Of a DNA stretch of 64,000 nucleotides, positions 41,910-51,232 are shown piece after piece. The stretch covers positions 1 to 64,000 of the forward strand of contig NZ_FNHH01000021.1 of assembly GCF_900103545.1 (NCBI RefSeq), read 5' to 3'. The position numbers were made by a program, and so were the translations under genes. The notes beneath the pieces were generated by a model. It saw only the letters and a list, made by a program, of their open reading frames with translations. It was not told where the DNA came from and made no database searches. Within the stretch, counting starts at the first letter, position 1. Every line of letters begins with the position of its first letter. Origin of the DNA: Daejeonella rubra. Lineage in GTDB: Bacteria > Bacteroidota > Bacteroidia > Sphingobacteriales > Sphingobacteriaceae.

Positions 41910-42266
41910 ATGATAGTTGAGAACACCCAAACCCAAATGAGAAAAGGAATACTGGAATACTGTATCCTTTCAATTATTTCCCGAGGGGAAATATATGCCT
42001 CAGACATCATCAGTGAACTTACAAAAGCCCGCATGCTTGTTGTAGAAGGCACCTTATACCCATTACTAACCAGATTGAAGAACAATGGACTATTAATCTA
42101 TAACTGGCAGGAGTCGACCTCCGGACCTCCAAGAAAATATTATGTTCTTTCACCAGCAGGACTTGAGGTATTAAAACGTCTGGATAATACATGGGAGGAA
42201 CTATCCTATGCAGTTAAGGTGTCAATAGAAGGAAAAGATATCGAACATACTAATGAAAAATTATAA
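41910..42266 (+). CDS. PadR-family transcriptional regulator
   Basis: A 118-residue winged-helix regulator: MRKGILEYCILSIISRGEIYASDIISEL, VVEGTLYPLLTRLKNNGLL and GPPRKYYVLSPAGLEVLKRLDNTWEEL. This is the short PadR type common in Bacteroidota, where it precedes a PspC-domain gene. It starts 20 bases before that gene and probably controls the pair itself. PadR proteins are mostly repressors. The start at 41910 keeps the family-typical ENTQTQM sequence before the helix. No ligand is evident. Confidence 0.95.
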   Translation: MIVENTQTQMRKGILEYCILSIISRGEIYASDIISELTKARMLVVEGTLYPLLTRLKNNGLLIYNWQESTSGPPRKYYVLSPAGLEVLKRLDNTWEELSYAVKVSIEGKDIEHTNEKL

Positions 42267-42285
42267 AAATTTTTAGAAGAAGGCT

Positions 42286-43872
42286 ATGAATAAAACTATT
42301 ATCATAAATATCCACGGTATTGTTTTCCATATTGAGGAAGATGCATATGAGGTATTAAAAACCTATATGACCGCAGTAAAAAGGCATTTCGCATATTCAC
42401 CTGACAGCGAGGAGATCGTTACAGACATAGAAAATCGATTGGCTGAAATGTTCAGTGAGAGACTGGAACAGGATCATAAGCAGGTTATTATATTATCCGA
42501 TGTCATGTTCGTTACCGATAGAATGGGTAATGTGAATGATTTCAATATTGATGACGATCAACCAGTCAGGCTTATGGATAGCACCTATAAAGCTGAAAAA
42601 AAATTATTCAGAGATACTGAAGACAGAGTAATAAGTGGAGTATCCGCTGGTATAGGCCATTATTTTGGAATTGAGCCAAAGTGGATAAGGCTTCTTGCAA
42701 TAATTACACTGTTCATGGGCATCGGTATACCTATATATATTGTTTTATGGCTGGTAATACCAAAAGCAGTAACAAGAACAGATAAAATGGCCATGAAAGG
42801 CGAGCCTATTAACATTCAGAATTTTAAGAAAAATTTTGATGAGGAAATTGATGGATTAAAAACAGGACTTAAAAATGCGCATCGCGAAGCTAAGCCGGCA
42901 ATAGATCAATTAGGTAAGTTTATTGGAAATGCCGGAATGATCATCGTTAAGATCATAGGCGCTCTGATAATCTTTAGCGGGGTAATGGGACTTTTTGCTC
43001 TGATAATAGGGCTTATCGTATTTTTAGGCTACTGGAACAGTAATGAATTAAATGCCTTCCCATTCAACATTGTCAATCCTGCCTATAAATCTATACTCAC
43101 CTTAAGTGCATTTGTGCTGATCTTCATTCCATTGGCTGCGCTGGTGGTATTTGCCATAAAAGTAATCTTTGCACGTGTTGAAATATCAAAAACAGTATAT
43201 TTTGGCATGCTCATTTTATGGCTTGGCGGACTTGGAATAGGTATTTATCATGTCTCAAAAGTAGGATCTGAATTCAATGAAGAAGCCAGATTCACTATCA
43301 CTTCTTCCATAAAACCATCAGGAGTTTTCTTCCTGAAAATGAACCCGTCACAATACCTTACTAAAGAGGACAGCCTGGATTACAATATCAATCCCAATGA
43401 TTTTAAAGGACGGATAATAATAAATAGCCGGCGAGGTAATTTCAATTTGCCAAGGAATGTAAGCCTGAAAATTGTTAAAGCTGACGTTTTAATACCGGTA
43501 TTGATACAAGAGTACAGCGCTAAAGGACCTGACTTTGAAACCGCACTGGCAAATGCAAGACAAGCAAAATATCGTTTCATACAAACAGACTCATTAATTC
43601 TGTTAGATGGAAATACCTATGTAAAAAATGGAGAATTATGGCGTGATCAACGGGTTCATCTTACCCTGAAAATACCTGAGAATACAAAGGTCTACATTGA
43701 AGGAACCTTGAACCGATATCTGGAGGATTATAGTCTTTGGGAATGCCAGCCAGAAAATGCAAAACCAGACTTCCTTTCAGAGTGGATCATGACCTCCAAT
43801 GGATTAAAATGCAAAAATGACAGTCTTTATAACAAAAACAGAGACATTGCTGAACCTACTGATAACTATTAA
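42286..43872 (+). CDS. PspC-domain membrane protein
   Basis: A 528-residue inner-membrane protein. The N-terminus (HIEEDAYEVLKTYMTAV, then a DIENRLAEMF helix) is a cytoplasmic domain seen in Bacteroidota PspC proteins. A PspC domain follows (about residues 105-162: KLFRDTEDRVISGVSAGIGHYFG, then a membrane span). Three further membrane spans lie at about 220-245, 262-288 and 300-325, and then a C-terminal extracytoplasmic part of about 190 residues. PspC proteins respond to membrane stress. With the PadR gene it forms a compact stress-response pair. Confidence 0.9.
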   Translation: MNKTIIINIHGIVFHIEEDAYEVLKTYMTAVKRHFAYSPDSEEIVTDIENRLAEMFSERLEQDHKQVIILSDVMFVTDRMGNVNDFNIDDDQPVRLMDSTYKAEKKLFRDTEDRVISGVSAGIGHYFGIEPKWIRLLAIITLFMGIGIPIYIVLWLVIPKAVTRTDKMAMKGEPINIQNFKKNFDEEIDGLKTGLKNAHREAKPAIDQLGKFIGNAGMIIVKIIGALIIFSGVMGLFALIIGLIVFLGYWNSNELNAFPFNIVNPAYKSILTLSAFVLIFIPLAALVVFAIKVIFARVEISKTVYFGMLILWLGGLGIGIYHVSKVGSEFNEEARFTITSSIKPSGVFFLKMNPSQYLTKEDSLDYNINPNDFKGRIIINSRRGNFNLPRNVSLKIVKADVLIPVLIQEYSAKGPDFETALANARQAKYRFIQTDSLILLDGNTYVKNGELWRDQRVHLTLKIPENTKVYIEGTLNRYLEDYSLWECQPENAKPDFLSEWIMTSNGLKCKNDSLYNKNRDIAEPTDNY

Positions 43873-43885
43873 CACTATCATTCAT

Positions 43886-43914
43886 ACAGAAGATCTGAGC
43901 TTCAGGTCTTCTGT
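43886..43914. terminator. Hairpin between convergent genes
   Basis: ACAGAAGATCTGA (43886-43898) pairs, with one G-T, with TCAGGTCTTCTGT (43902-43914). It lies between the stops of the PspC and M14 genes. T-runs are weak, so its efficiency is uncertain. Confidence 0.5.
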
Positions 43915-43917
43915 AAA

Positions 43918-46443
43918 TTAATGTCCAACCATAAATACAGCATTACTGAATAATAGTTTACCATTCTCCCAAAAACTACGAAAAAGCGGGTCATCAGCTA
44001 AATATACTACCGAACCACTACCTAATTCCTGAACACCAAAGATCAAGCTATCGGTTAATTTTTTCTTGGCTTGCACACCTACAAAGCCGGTTACATAATT
44101 ATCCTTTTTTATTACTCCAACATTCCAGCCATCGCTCAGATATTGATAAACTTTATCATCAAGCTTTAGGGTATAATAAAAGTCAGGAAAGCCAAAACCA
44201 AGAGGGTGTGTATTATCCAGATCCACTTTGTAAATCGCACCAGGAATATTTGTCTGAACACTTTCTCTTTCTCTGTTCTCATAAGTCTTAAGAACTTTAT
44301 ATGGGTCAATCTCTTTATCATCCTTCTTGGCTTCTTCCTTATTTTTAATATCAAAGCCTTTTATTCCTGCCAATTGAGCTACCGCACCATCCATAGCGAT
44401 CAGCTTACCGCCGCCTCGTATCCATTGCAGCATTTTATCGTTCCCTATTTCAGGATAATTACCATTCGGTAAAATAAGTACATCAAAGCTGGTCCAGTCG
44501 ATGCGGCCAAGATCCTGTGAACGGACCACACTAACCGGATAGTTTATTTGCTGCTCGAAAAAATGCCAGATCTCTCCGAATGCCAGTGAGGAAGCGGCTT
44601 CCCCGCTAACAACAACAACCTTCGGCTTTCTGATATACCTGACCTTATCTGAACCAAGATCTGCACCTTTATCTACAAACGCTGAAGGCATTGGATGTAA
44701 GGCAATTCCTGATCTGTTGGCAAGATCTGTGACTGCCTTTTCAAATCCTCCATCGAGAGTTGTATTTCCATTACGTGCGATGATCAAAGAGCCGGCGTTA
44801 AATCTATTTCCTCCGCTTTCGAAAGGAATTTCAGAATATCTAACTTTAATATTTTTACTTAATAATTCAGCAAGAAACTTAACATCCGCCACAGAATTCC
44901 AGTTGGCAACGTATGCTACCGGATTTGATATGGTATTAGTAATTGAGTTCTGTTCTTTCAGAGTATTCAAAACAGGGCTTAAAGCCTCTTTACTGGCAAA
45001 TGCCTGAAGACCATAAGCATAGGGTAATGACCAGGCAGTGATATCATAGGTCGCAGAATCAGAAACAAAGGTTTTAGGTTCGAACAATACTTTAAGAAGG
45101 ACAGATTTTGGTTGATGAGCACTGATAACCATATCAGTTTTACTAATCTTAACACTCTCGGTCTTGCCTGTGAAATAATTGAATCCCTGTGCTCCTTTAT
45201 CTGAACCATAACCAAATTCAATACCATTACGCCGCAAAAGAGTAGCCAGGCTTTTGAGCTTTTCAGAATTATCTCCCCTGATAATATAAGATTTATACTC
45301 CCCCGGAGGGTTTGTTTTACTGATAGCAAAATAATTTCTGAACTCATTCAATGCCCTTTCGGCATTTTTCGAAGATGCTTCAACAGTAGAGAGCCCGGTC
45401 GTAAAATGATGATCGATACGATCCTTTAATGTCAGCGTATCACCTTCTGCGTTTATAATTGCCAATCCGGCTCTTCCTGAACCACCCTGTTCAAAGGTCA
45501 TACCTACAGATCCATTGTAAATTGGATAAGTATCCCCATAGGATGGATATAGAAGATCAAAACGCTCTTTCGTAAAATACATCCAACCCTTTTCATCAAA
45601 ATAACGTGCATTATTCTTACCAATGATCGTTTGGAACTCCCTTTGCCATTTACTGATATCCTGATGATATGGCTCGGCTGCAGGGGCGAAATAATAAGGT
45701 TCATTAATTCCCTGTTCATGAAAGTCTACATGAACCTGCGGCAGCCATTTATTAAATACTGCCAGGCGCTGCTGACTCTCTATCTGAGACTGCCAGGCCC
45801 AATCGCGGTTTAGATCAAAATAATAATGGTTTGACCTTCCTCCCGGCCAGGGCTCCATATGTTCACGTGAAAAAGGGAGAGCATCAGGAACTGCATTTCT
45901 TGTCGGATTATAAAAATTAACATAGCGCTCCCTTCCATCAGGATTTAAACAAGGATCAATAACAACGAGGGTGTTTTTCAACCACGTTTTAGTTTGTTGA
46001 TTTGAGGGGTTTAAAAGTTCATAAACTGTTTGGAGGGATGCTTCTGTAGAAACAGATTCATTTCCATGCACATTGTAACTTAACCAAACAACGACAGGTT
46101 GGTCTGATTGAGTAGCTTTTGGAGCAGTCGCAGAATTTTGCTCATTTATCCCGGCAAGGCTCAGGTTATTCTTTCTGATCTCGTCAAGCCTGCTGATATT
46201 ATTATCAGACGCAATGAATGCGAGCAGCAGAGGACGCCCTTCATTAGTTTTCCCATATTCCTGTAGCTGGAGGTTCTTAGAAACTGAGGCCAGATATTTA
46301 TAATAGTCAACAACCCGGTGATGCGGGGTAAACTGCTCACCGAGTTTGTATCCCAAAAACTCTGAGGGCGATTGTACTTTTTGGGCATGAACATTAAAAA
46401 TTCCAGCGATCAATAAGAAGAGCAGAAAACAGTATTTTTTCAT
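43918..46443 (-). CDS. M14-family zinc carboxypeptidase, exported
   Basis: An 841-residue exported peptidase (signal ending NVHAQ). The M14 domain occupies about residues 25-360: zinc ligands His126 and Glu129 in NVHGNES, third His in VDFHEQG (His242), substrate-binding NPDGRERY, and the catalytic Glu in MTFEQGGSG. The C-terminal half includes a glutamine-amidotransferase-like segment (VLILPNGNYPEIGNDKMLQWIRGGGKLIAMDG), a common extension in large Bacteroidota M14 enzymes. It probably degrades peptides outside the inner membrane. It is divergent from murF across a 243-base gap. Confidence 0.92.
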   Translation of the reverse strand: MKKYCFLLFLLIAGIFNVHAQKVQSPSEFLGYKLGEQFTPHHRVVDYYKYLASVSKNLQLQEYGKTNEGRPLLLAFIASDNNISRLDEIRKNNLSLAGINEQNSATAPKATQSDQPVVVWLSYNVHGNESVSTEASLQTVYELLNPSNQQTKTWLKNTLVVIDPCLNPDGRERYVNFYNPTRNAVPDALPFSREHMEPWPGGRSNHYYFDLNRDWAWQSQIESQQRLAVFNKWLPQVHVDFHEQGINEPYYFAPAAEPYHQDISKWQREFQTIIGKNNARYFDEKGWMYFTKERFDLLYPSYGDTYPIYNGSVGMTFEQGGSGRAGLAIINAEGDTLTLKDRIDHHFTTGLSTVEASSKNAERALNEFRNYFAISKTNPPGEYKSYIIRGDNSEKLKSLATLLRRNGIEFGYGSDKGAQGFNYFTGKTESVKISKTDMVISAHQPKSVLLKVLFEPKTFVSDSATYDITAWSLPYAYGLQAFASKEALSPVLNTLKEQNSITNTISNPVAYVANWNSVADVKFLAELLSKNIKVRYSEIPFESGGNRFNAGSLIIARNGNTTLDGGFEKAVTDLANRSGIALHPMPSAFVDKGADLGSDKVRYIRKPKVVVVSGEAASSLAFGEIWHFFEQQINYPVSVVRSQDLGRIDWTSFDVLILPNGNYPEIGNDKMLQWIRGGGKLIAMDGAVAQLAGIKGFDIKNKEEAKKDDKEIDPYKVLKTYENRERESVQTNIPGAIYKVDLDNTHPLGFGFPDFYYTLKLDDKVYQYLSDGWNVGVIKKDNYVTGFVGVQAKKKLTDSLIFGVQELGSGSVVYLADDPLFRSFWENGKLLFSNAVFMVGH

Positions 46444-46686
46444 ATAAACAATGGTTTATTATATTGCCCGCAGGCTATAAATTCAATTTTTATCAGGCTT
46501 TCAGTTTATTATTGAAAAACCGAAAACCTGCTTTACAAGGAAAATTTATACAGGTTTTATTGGCTATTTGCCGGATTCTAATTCAAAAACAGCAATACGG
46601 CTTCTAATCTACGAATCAAAAAGTCTAATTGCCAAATTCTTCGCCTTGATGAACAAAAATCTTAATATTGTATCAAGCTATATATC

Positions 46687-47988
46687 ATGACAACGGAGCA
46701 ATTATACCAGATTTACTTAAAACATCCCCAAATCTGTACTGACACGAGGAAAATCACAGATTCCAGTCTGTTTTTTGCACTCAGAGGAGATAATTTTGAT
46801 GGAAATAAATTTGCTCTACAGGCTATTGAAAATGGTGCAGCATTCTCTGTTATTGATAATGCGGAATATGCATTAGATGATCGATTCATTCTTGTAGATG
46901 ATGTTCTGGAAACCCTACAGAATCTGGCCCGCTTACATCGTAAACAATTGAAGATCCCGGTCATCGGTATAACGGGAACAAACGGAAAAACCACAACCAA
47001 AGAACTGGTCAAATCTGTTCTCTCACAACAATTCAACACCTTTGCAACCGAGGGCAACCTAAATAATCATATTGGAGTACCATTAAGTATACTATCTGTA
47101 CCTTCTGACTGCGAAATTGCAATTATTGAAATGGGTGCCAATCACCAGCGGGAAATTGCATTTTTATGCAGCATTGCTCAACCAAGCCATGGAATGATCA
47201 CCAATGTAGGAAAGGCACATTTGGAGGGATTTGGCGGAGTTGAAGGGGTAAAGATTGGTAAAGGTGAACTTTATGAATTTCTATCGAAAACTGGCGGAAT
47301 TGGATTTATCAATAATGACAATCCGACACTTATCACTATGGCTCACGAAAGAGGCCTCAAAAATACAGTAGGGTATGGAAAAGGAAGTACTAACTTCCTT
47401 TCAGTACGTCTAAAAAACTCATCCCCATACCTCAGCGTCGATTGGAATCTTCCCGGAGAACCTAAGCAAATGGCCTTTTCAAATTTACCAGGCATCTATA
47501 ATTTTGATAATATTAGTGCGGCTATTTGTATCGGCGGCTATTTTAATCTTAGTCCTGAAAAGATCAATAAAGGAATCAATGCATACAAACCTGTAAATAA
47601 CAGGTCGCAGATACTTGAAACACCAAACAACACCATTATCTGTGATTATTATAATGCTAACCCTAGCAGTATGATGGTAGCACTGGAAAATCTGGAAGAT
47701 ACGGGGGCAAAATCTAAAGTCCTGATTCTTGGGGATATGTTTGAACTTGGAGAGGAATCTGCAAAAGAACATCGCTTAATCCTTGAAAAAGCATTACATA
47801 CAAAAGCTGAAAGAAGAATATTTGTTGGAGAGGAATTCTTCAGGCTGAAAGGTATTGAAGATGCCGAATTTTACAGGAACACCCCGGAAGCATCTGAAGC
47901 TCTTAATAAACGACCAATCAAACAATCCACCATTCTATTAAAAGGATCACGGGGAATGAAGCTTGAAAGTTTGCTCGATCTATTATAA
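46687..47988 (+). CDS. murF: UDP-MurNAc-tripeptide--D-Ala-D-Ala ligase
   Basis: Adds D-Ala-D-Ala to the UDP-MurNAc-tripeptide in the cytoplasm, the last step of soluble murein precursor synthesis. The 433-residue protein has the Mur ligase order: an N-terminal domain (ICTDTRKITDSSLFFALRGDNFDGN), the ATP loop GTNGKTT (97-103), IIEMGANHQREI in the central domain, and the C-terminal DYYNANPSSMMVALENL and LILGDMFELGEES typical of MurF. No other cell-wall gene is next to it. Confidence 0.96.
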   Translation: MTTEQLYQIYLKHPQICTDTRKITDSSLFFALRGDNFDGNKFALQAIENGAAFSVIDNAEYALDDRFILVDDVLETLQNLARLHRKQLKIPVIGITGTNGKTTTKELVKSVLSQQFNTFATEGNLNNHIGVPLSILSVPSDCEIAIIEMGANHQREIAFLCSIAQPSHGMITNVGKAHLEGFGGVEGVKIGKGELYEFLSKTGGIGFINNDNPTLITMAHERGLKNTVGYGKGSTNFLSVRLKNSSPYLSVDWNLPGEPKQMAFSNLPGIYNFDNISAAICIGGYFNLSPEKINKGINAYKPVNNRSQILETPNNTIICDYYNANPSSMMVALENLEDTGAKSKVLILGDMFELGEESAKEHRLILEKALHTKAERRIFVGEEFFRLKGIEDAEFYRNTPEASEALNKRPIKQSTILLKGSRGMKLESLLDLL

Positions 47989-48099
47989 TCTGTTTTTGGG
48001 AATAATTTTTACTATCCCGGTTAAAGAAAACAGATATTAGAGAATGGTTCAGTATGTTTAGTATTATTTAAGCAACAAGGATTTAATAAAATTTTACGG

Positions 48100-49917
48100 A
48101 TGAGAAAATTTGCATCTCTGATATTCATATTTTTTATTTCATACAGCGCCCTTGCATCTGATATATACATCCTTGAAGACAAAGCCCGCAATTTAAATTC
48201 CAAACAGGTTCAGCAATTATTTTTGGCTGGAAAGTTCAGTAGGCTTCCTGAAAGGAATTTCAACCCGGGATTTACAAAGTCTGTTTTTTGGCTGGCAATC
48301 AGGGCAAATGCCAATGATTCCAACCAAAAACTTATTATTGGCAATGCCCACATTAACAGGCTCCATTTTTATATTTCAACTAGTTCGGGCTCTGTACTAA
48401 AATATACCACAGGTGATTATTTTCCATTTAAACAAAGACCTATAATACACCACCTGTTCAATTTTCCCCTAGAAGGAAAAGTGGGAGATTTATACCTCCT
48501 GAGGGTTGATAAAAATGGTGAATCCCTTCAGTTACATGCTGAAATTCTTCCCAATGTCCTCTTCTATCAGAAAACCATGAATGAAAATCTGATTACAGGA
48601 TTATTGTGGGGAATAATTGTATTGGTAATTGTTTTTGGGTGTTTCCTTTATATCACTGTAAGAGAAAAGCTGTATCTCTATTATGTTCTTTACATCATAA
48701 CCGGAAGTTTATGGATCATTGCAGATAAAGGCTATGGTTATCAATACTTATGGCCTGATTTTCCCGATTTTGCAAGCCGGGCAAGGCCCATTTTCACCTC
48801 ACTCTCCTCCTTAATGCTATTACAGTTCATGCAGGTTTTTATTGGGCAGGGTAAAGAAAGTCGTTTTTATAAACCAATTTGGATTGCAAAAGTTGGATTA
48901 CTCCTTATAGCAATTCTATTTATTTTCTTACCCATTGAGGCAAAAACCAATGGTTTTCTATTTTTAGGAATTCTAAGTCTGGCAGGTCTCAGTACTCAGA
49001 TATTAATTGCTCTGAGCCTGGTAGAAAAAATTCGTCAGAAAAACCCCCAGGCATGGTATTATTTATTTTCCATATCCGCACTGATCACCTTTTCCATCAC
49101 TGAATTATTAGTTCATAGTGGGGGTTCCGGACCTCAGCTTAATTATTTATCAAATTATGGTATACAAACAGGACTGGTAATTGAAGTGATCATTTTGAAT
49201 TTCGGCCTCGCAAACAGGTTTAATGCCTACAAAAATGAAAAGGAAATACTATTACTGGAAGTAAATAAAAAACAAAAAGAGCTAACTGACCGTATAATTG
49301 AAACTCAGGAGCTGGAGAGGAAGAAAATTGCTGATCAGCTGCATGACGATATTAGTTCTTTGCTTTCCCTGGCTAGCTTGCAGGTGTCATCAGTCCTTGA
49401 CAATATCAATAGTGAAACATCTGTTTTGAAACTTAAAAAAGCTGGAAAAGTTCTGGATTCTGTATCTCAAACAGTTAGAAATATTAGTCACACACTTACC
49501 CCTTTAGCTATAGAAAAATATGGGTTTAAGAATGCAATAACCGATCTGATAGAAGGCATTAATTCTGCTGAAAAAATAAGAGTTGAACATATCATGATAG
49601 GGTTTGATAACGCTGAAAAATCATTTTTGACAATGCAAAATGACATATACAGAATAATAAAGGAATTACTCAACAACATAATCAAACATTCAGGAGCCAG
49701 TCATTGCCTGTTACAGTTAGTTGAAGACGAGGATAGAATTTCAATAATGGTAGAAGATAATGGAATTGGAATGCAAGGTAATACCAGGATAAAAAATGGC
49801 ATTGGACTGGCAAACATAACAGCCAAAATTAATTATTTTCAAGGCTTAATTGAGATCTCAAAAAAGACTGAGGGCGGTCTTATGATCAACATAGAAATAC
49901 CGATAAAAACTAACTAA
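48100..49917 (+). CDS. 7TM-DISM sensor histidine kinase
   Basis: A 605-residue kinase: signal peptide, periplasmic 7TMR-DISMED2-type beta domain (about 25-155, with FTKSVFWLAIRANA), seven membrane helices (about 165-375), coiled coil, then a HisKA_3/HATPase core. His415 in KKIADQLHDDISSLL is the phosphoacceptor; the ATP-binding part shows IIKELLNNIIKHS, VEDNGIGM and NGIGLANI. It phosphorylates the LuxR-type regulator encoded one base downstream. DISM proteins often sense carbohydrate or murein fragments, but the ligand here is unknown. Confidence 0.94.
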   Translation: MRKFASLIFIFFISYSALASDIYILEDKARNLNSKQVQQLFLAGKFSRLPERNFNPGFTKSVFWLAIRANANDSNQKLIIGNAHINRLHFYISTSSGSVLKYTTGDYFPFKQRPIIHHLFNFPLEGKVGDLYLLRVDKNGESLQLHAEILPNVLFYQKTMNENLITGLLWGIIVLVIVFGCFLYITVREKLYLYYVLYIITGSLWIIADKGYGYQYLWPDFPDFASRARPIFTSLSSLMLLQFMQVFIGQGKESRFYKPIWIAKVGLLLIAILFIFLPIEAKTNGFLFLGILSLAGLSTQILIALSLVEKIRQKNPQAWYYLFSISALITFSITELLVHSGGSGPQLNYLSNYGIQTGLVIEVIILNFGLANRFNAYKNEKEILLLEVNKKQKELTDRIIETQELERKKIADQLHDDISSLLSLASLQVSSVLDNINSETSVLKLKKAGKVLDSVSQTVRNISHTLTPLAIEKYGFKNAITDLIEGINSAEKIRVEHIMIGFDNAEKSFLTMQNDIYRIIKELLNNIIKHSGASHCLLQLVEDEDRISIMVEDNGIGMQGNTRIKNGIGLANITAKINYFQGLIEISKKTEGGLMINIEIPIKTN

Positions 49918-49918
49918 A

Positions 49919-50554
49919 ATGCCGAAGCTGATTATTGCCGATGATCATCAATTGTTGATTGAGGGTTTAATATCTATACTGTCTGAAGTTAAAGATCTGG
50001 AGATCCTTAATCCGGTTAACAATGGTAATCAGTTAATCAACAGTTTGATCTTAAATCCGGCAGACATAGTATTACTTGACCTGAATATGCCAAAGCTTGA
50101 TGGCATAAAAACCCTTGCTATCTTAAGAAGAGATTTTCCGGATCTGAAGGTCATTATTTTAACAAATTATGATCAGCCTCAGTTAATCGAAGAAGTGAAA
50201 AAGCTTGGAGCTCATGGTTATTTGCTTAAGAACAGTCCTTCATTTATTTTAAAAGATGCAATTGCCAAAGTAAATCAGGGAGAATTTTATTTTGAGGATA
50301 GGGTTCTCCCTGAAAAGGATAACAGCCCTTATTTTATTGATGATTTTATGAAAAAATACCAGCTTACCAAGCGTGAGGTGGAAATCATAAAAATGATAGC
50401 TAAGGAACTTACAAGTAAAGAAATTGGTGATAGCCTTTTTATAAGTGAGTTTACAGTCAGTACTCACAGGAGAAATATCATGAAAAAATTAAATTCAAAA
50501 AATGTTGCCGGCTTGCTTAAGTTTGCCCGCCAGCATGGCCTGGCAGATGCCTGA
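49919..50554 (+). CDS. NarL/LuxR-family response regulator
   Basis: A 211-residue regulator with a receiver domain (Asp8/Asp9 acidic pocket, phosphoacceptor Asp54 in LLDLNMP, Thr82, Lys104) and a C-terminal LuxR HTH (about 148-208: LTKREVEIIKMIAKELTSKE, then FTVSTHRRNIMKKL). It is the partner of the preceding kinase; one base separates the genes, so they are translationally linked. Targets are not evident. Confidence 0.95.
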   Translation: MPKLIIADDHQLLIEGLISILSEVKDLEILNPVNNGNQLINSLILNPADIVLLDLNMPKLDGIKTLAILRRDFPDLKVIILTNYDQPQLIEEVKKLGAHGYLLKNSPSFILKDAIAKVNQGEFYFEDRVLPEKDNSPYFIDDFMKKYQLTKREVEIIKMIAKELTSKEIGDSLFISEFTVSTHRRNIMKKLNSKNVAGLLKFARQHGLADA

Positions 50555-50555
50555 A

Positions 50556-50747
50556 CTATTCAGCCTTTTCTTTCAGGGTTTTCCTGTAACGCTGAAGAAA
50601 AAATATAATCGGAGCGCAAACAAAAGCAATCACATAAAGAGGATGCCCCGAATCAAGCAACAACACTGAAGACAGACAAAAAACGATCAGGAAGATAGTT
50701 AACCAGATAAAATATCTGCTTAAAAGGAATCGCTTAAAAATATTCAT
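50556..50747 (-). CDS. Small membrane protein
   Basis: A 63-residue protein with two hydrophobic segments (about 12-30 and 35-51) and a basic C-terminus (QRYRKTLKEKAE). It starts two bases after the gldH stop, so it is in the gldH-ricT-holB transcript. I recognise no family beyond similar short proteins that follow gldH in related genomes. Its end meets the response regulator gene with only one base between them. Confidence 0.7.
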   Translation of the reverse strand: MNIFKRFLLSRYFIWLTIFLIVFCLSSVLLLDSGHPLYVIAFVCAPIIFFLQRYRKTLKEKAE

Positions 50748-50749
50748 AA

Positions 50750-51226
50750 TTACAAAGCTTTTACAACACGAATTCCCGCATCGCTTACATGATCCAGAGG
50801 ATTATCTCTCATATTCTGTTCAAGCTCAAATATATAGGTGCCTTTTACAGGAAATTTATAATTCTCTTTGAAGCTGATCTGATAACTATAAGTGTTTCCT
50901 GAGCCGCTTCCAAGCCATTCTCCGTCGGGCAATGCCAGTTTGAACTCTTTGCGTTCTGTAGACTTCTTCCCATCCGGGCCAATGATATGTATGAGAATAA
51001 AGATATTTGAATACTTATAATCTGCTGTATGCCGCAGATTCAGGTACAGATTATAAGGAATATCTGTTGATTCGATCTTCACAGGAATTCTTATCTTTTC
51101 AGTATAACTCCAGTTACGCTTGTCAAGTTCAACATTGGTATCTACAACAGTTACAGAGTCCTGGCAGGAGCTAAGTCCCAGCATCAGAAATGACATATAT
51201 AAAAACAATATTTTAATCTGCTTCAT
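50750..51226 (-). CDS. gldH: Gliding-motility-type lipoprotein GldH
   Basis: A 158-residue lipoprotein (LGLSSC, Cys21) with the GldH pattern: DTNVELDKRNWSYTEKIRIPV, YNLYLNLRHTADYKYSNIFI, LPDGEWLGSGSGNTYSYQISFKENYKFP and a C-terminal FELEQNMRDNPLDHVSDAGIRV. GldH is needed for gliding in Flavobacterium, but it occurs in many non-gliding Bacteroidota, where it probably has an envelope role. It starts 6 bases after ricT. Confidence 0.92.
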   Translation of the reverse strand: MKQIKILFLYMSFLMLGLSSCQDSVTVVDTNVELDKRNWSYTEKIRIPVKIESTDIPYNLYLNLRHTADYKYSNIFILIHIIGPDGKKSTERKEFKLALPDGEWLGSGSGNTYSYQISFKENYKFPVKGTYIFELEQNMRDNPLDHVSDAGIRVVKAL

Positions 51227-51232
51227 TTTCTA

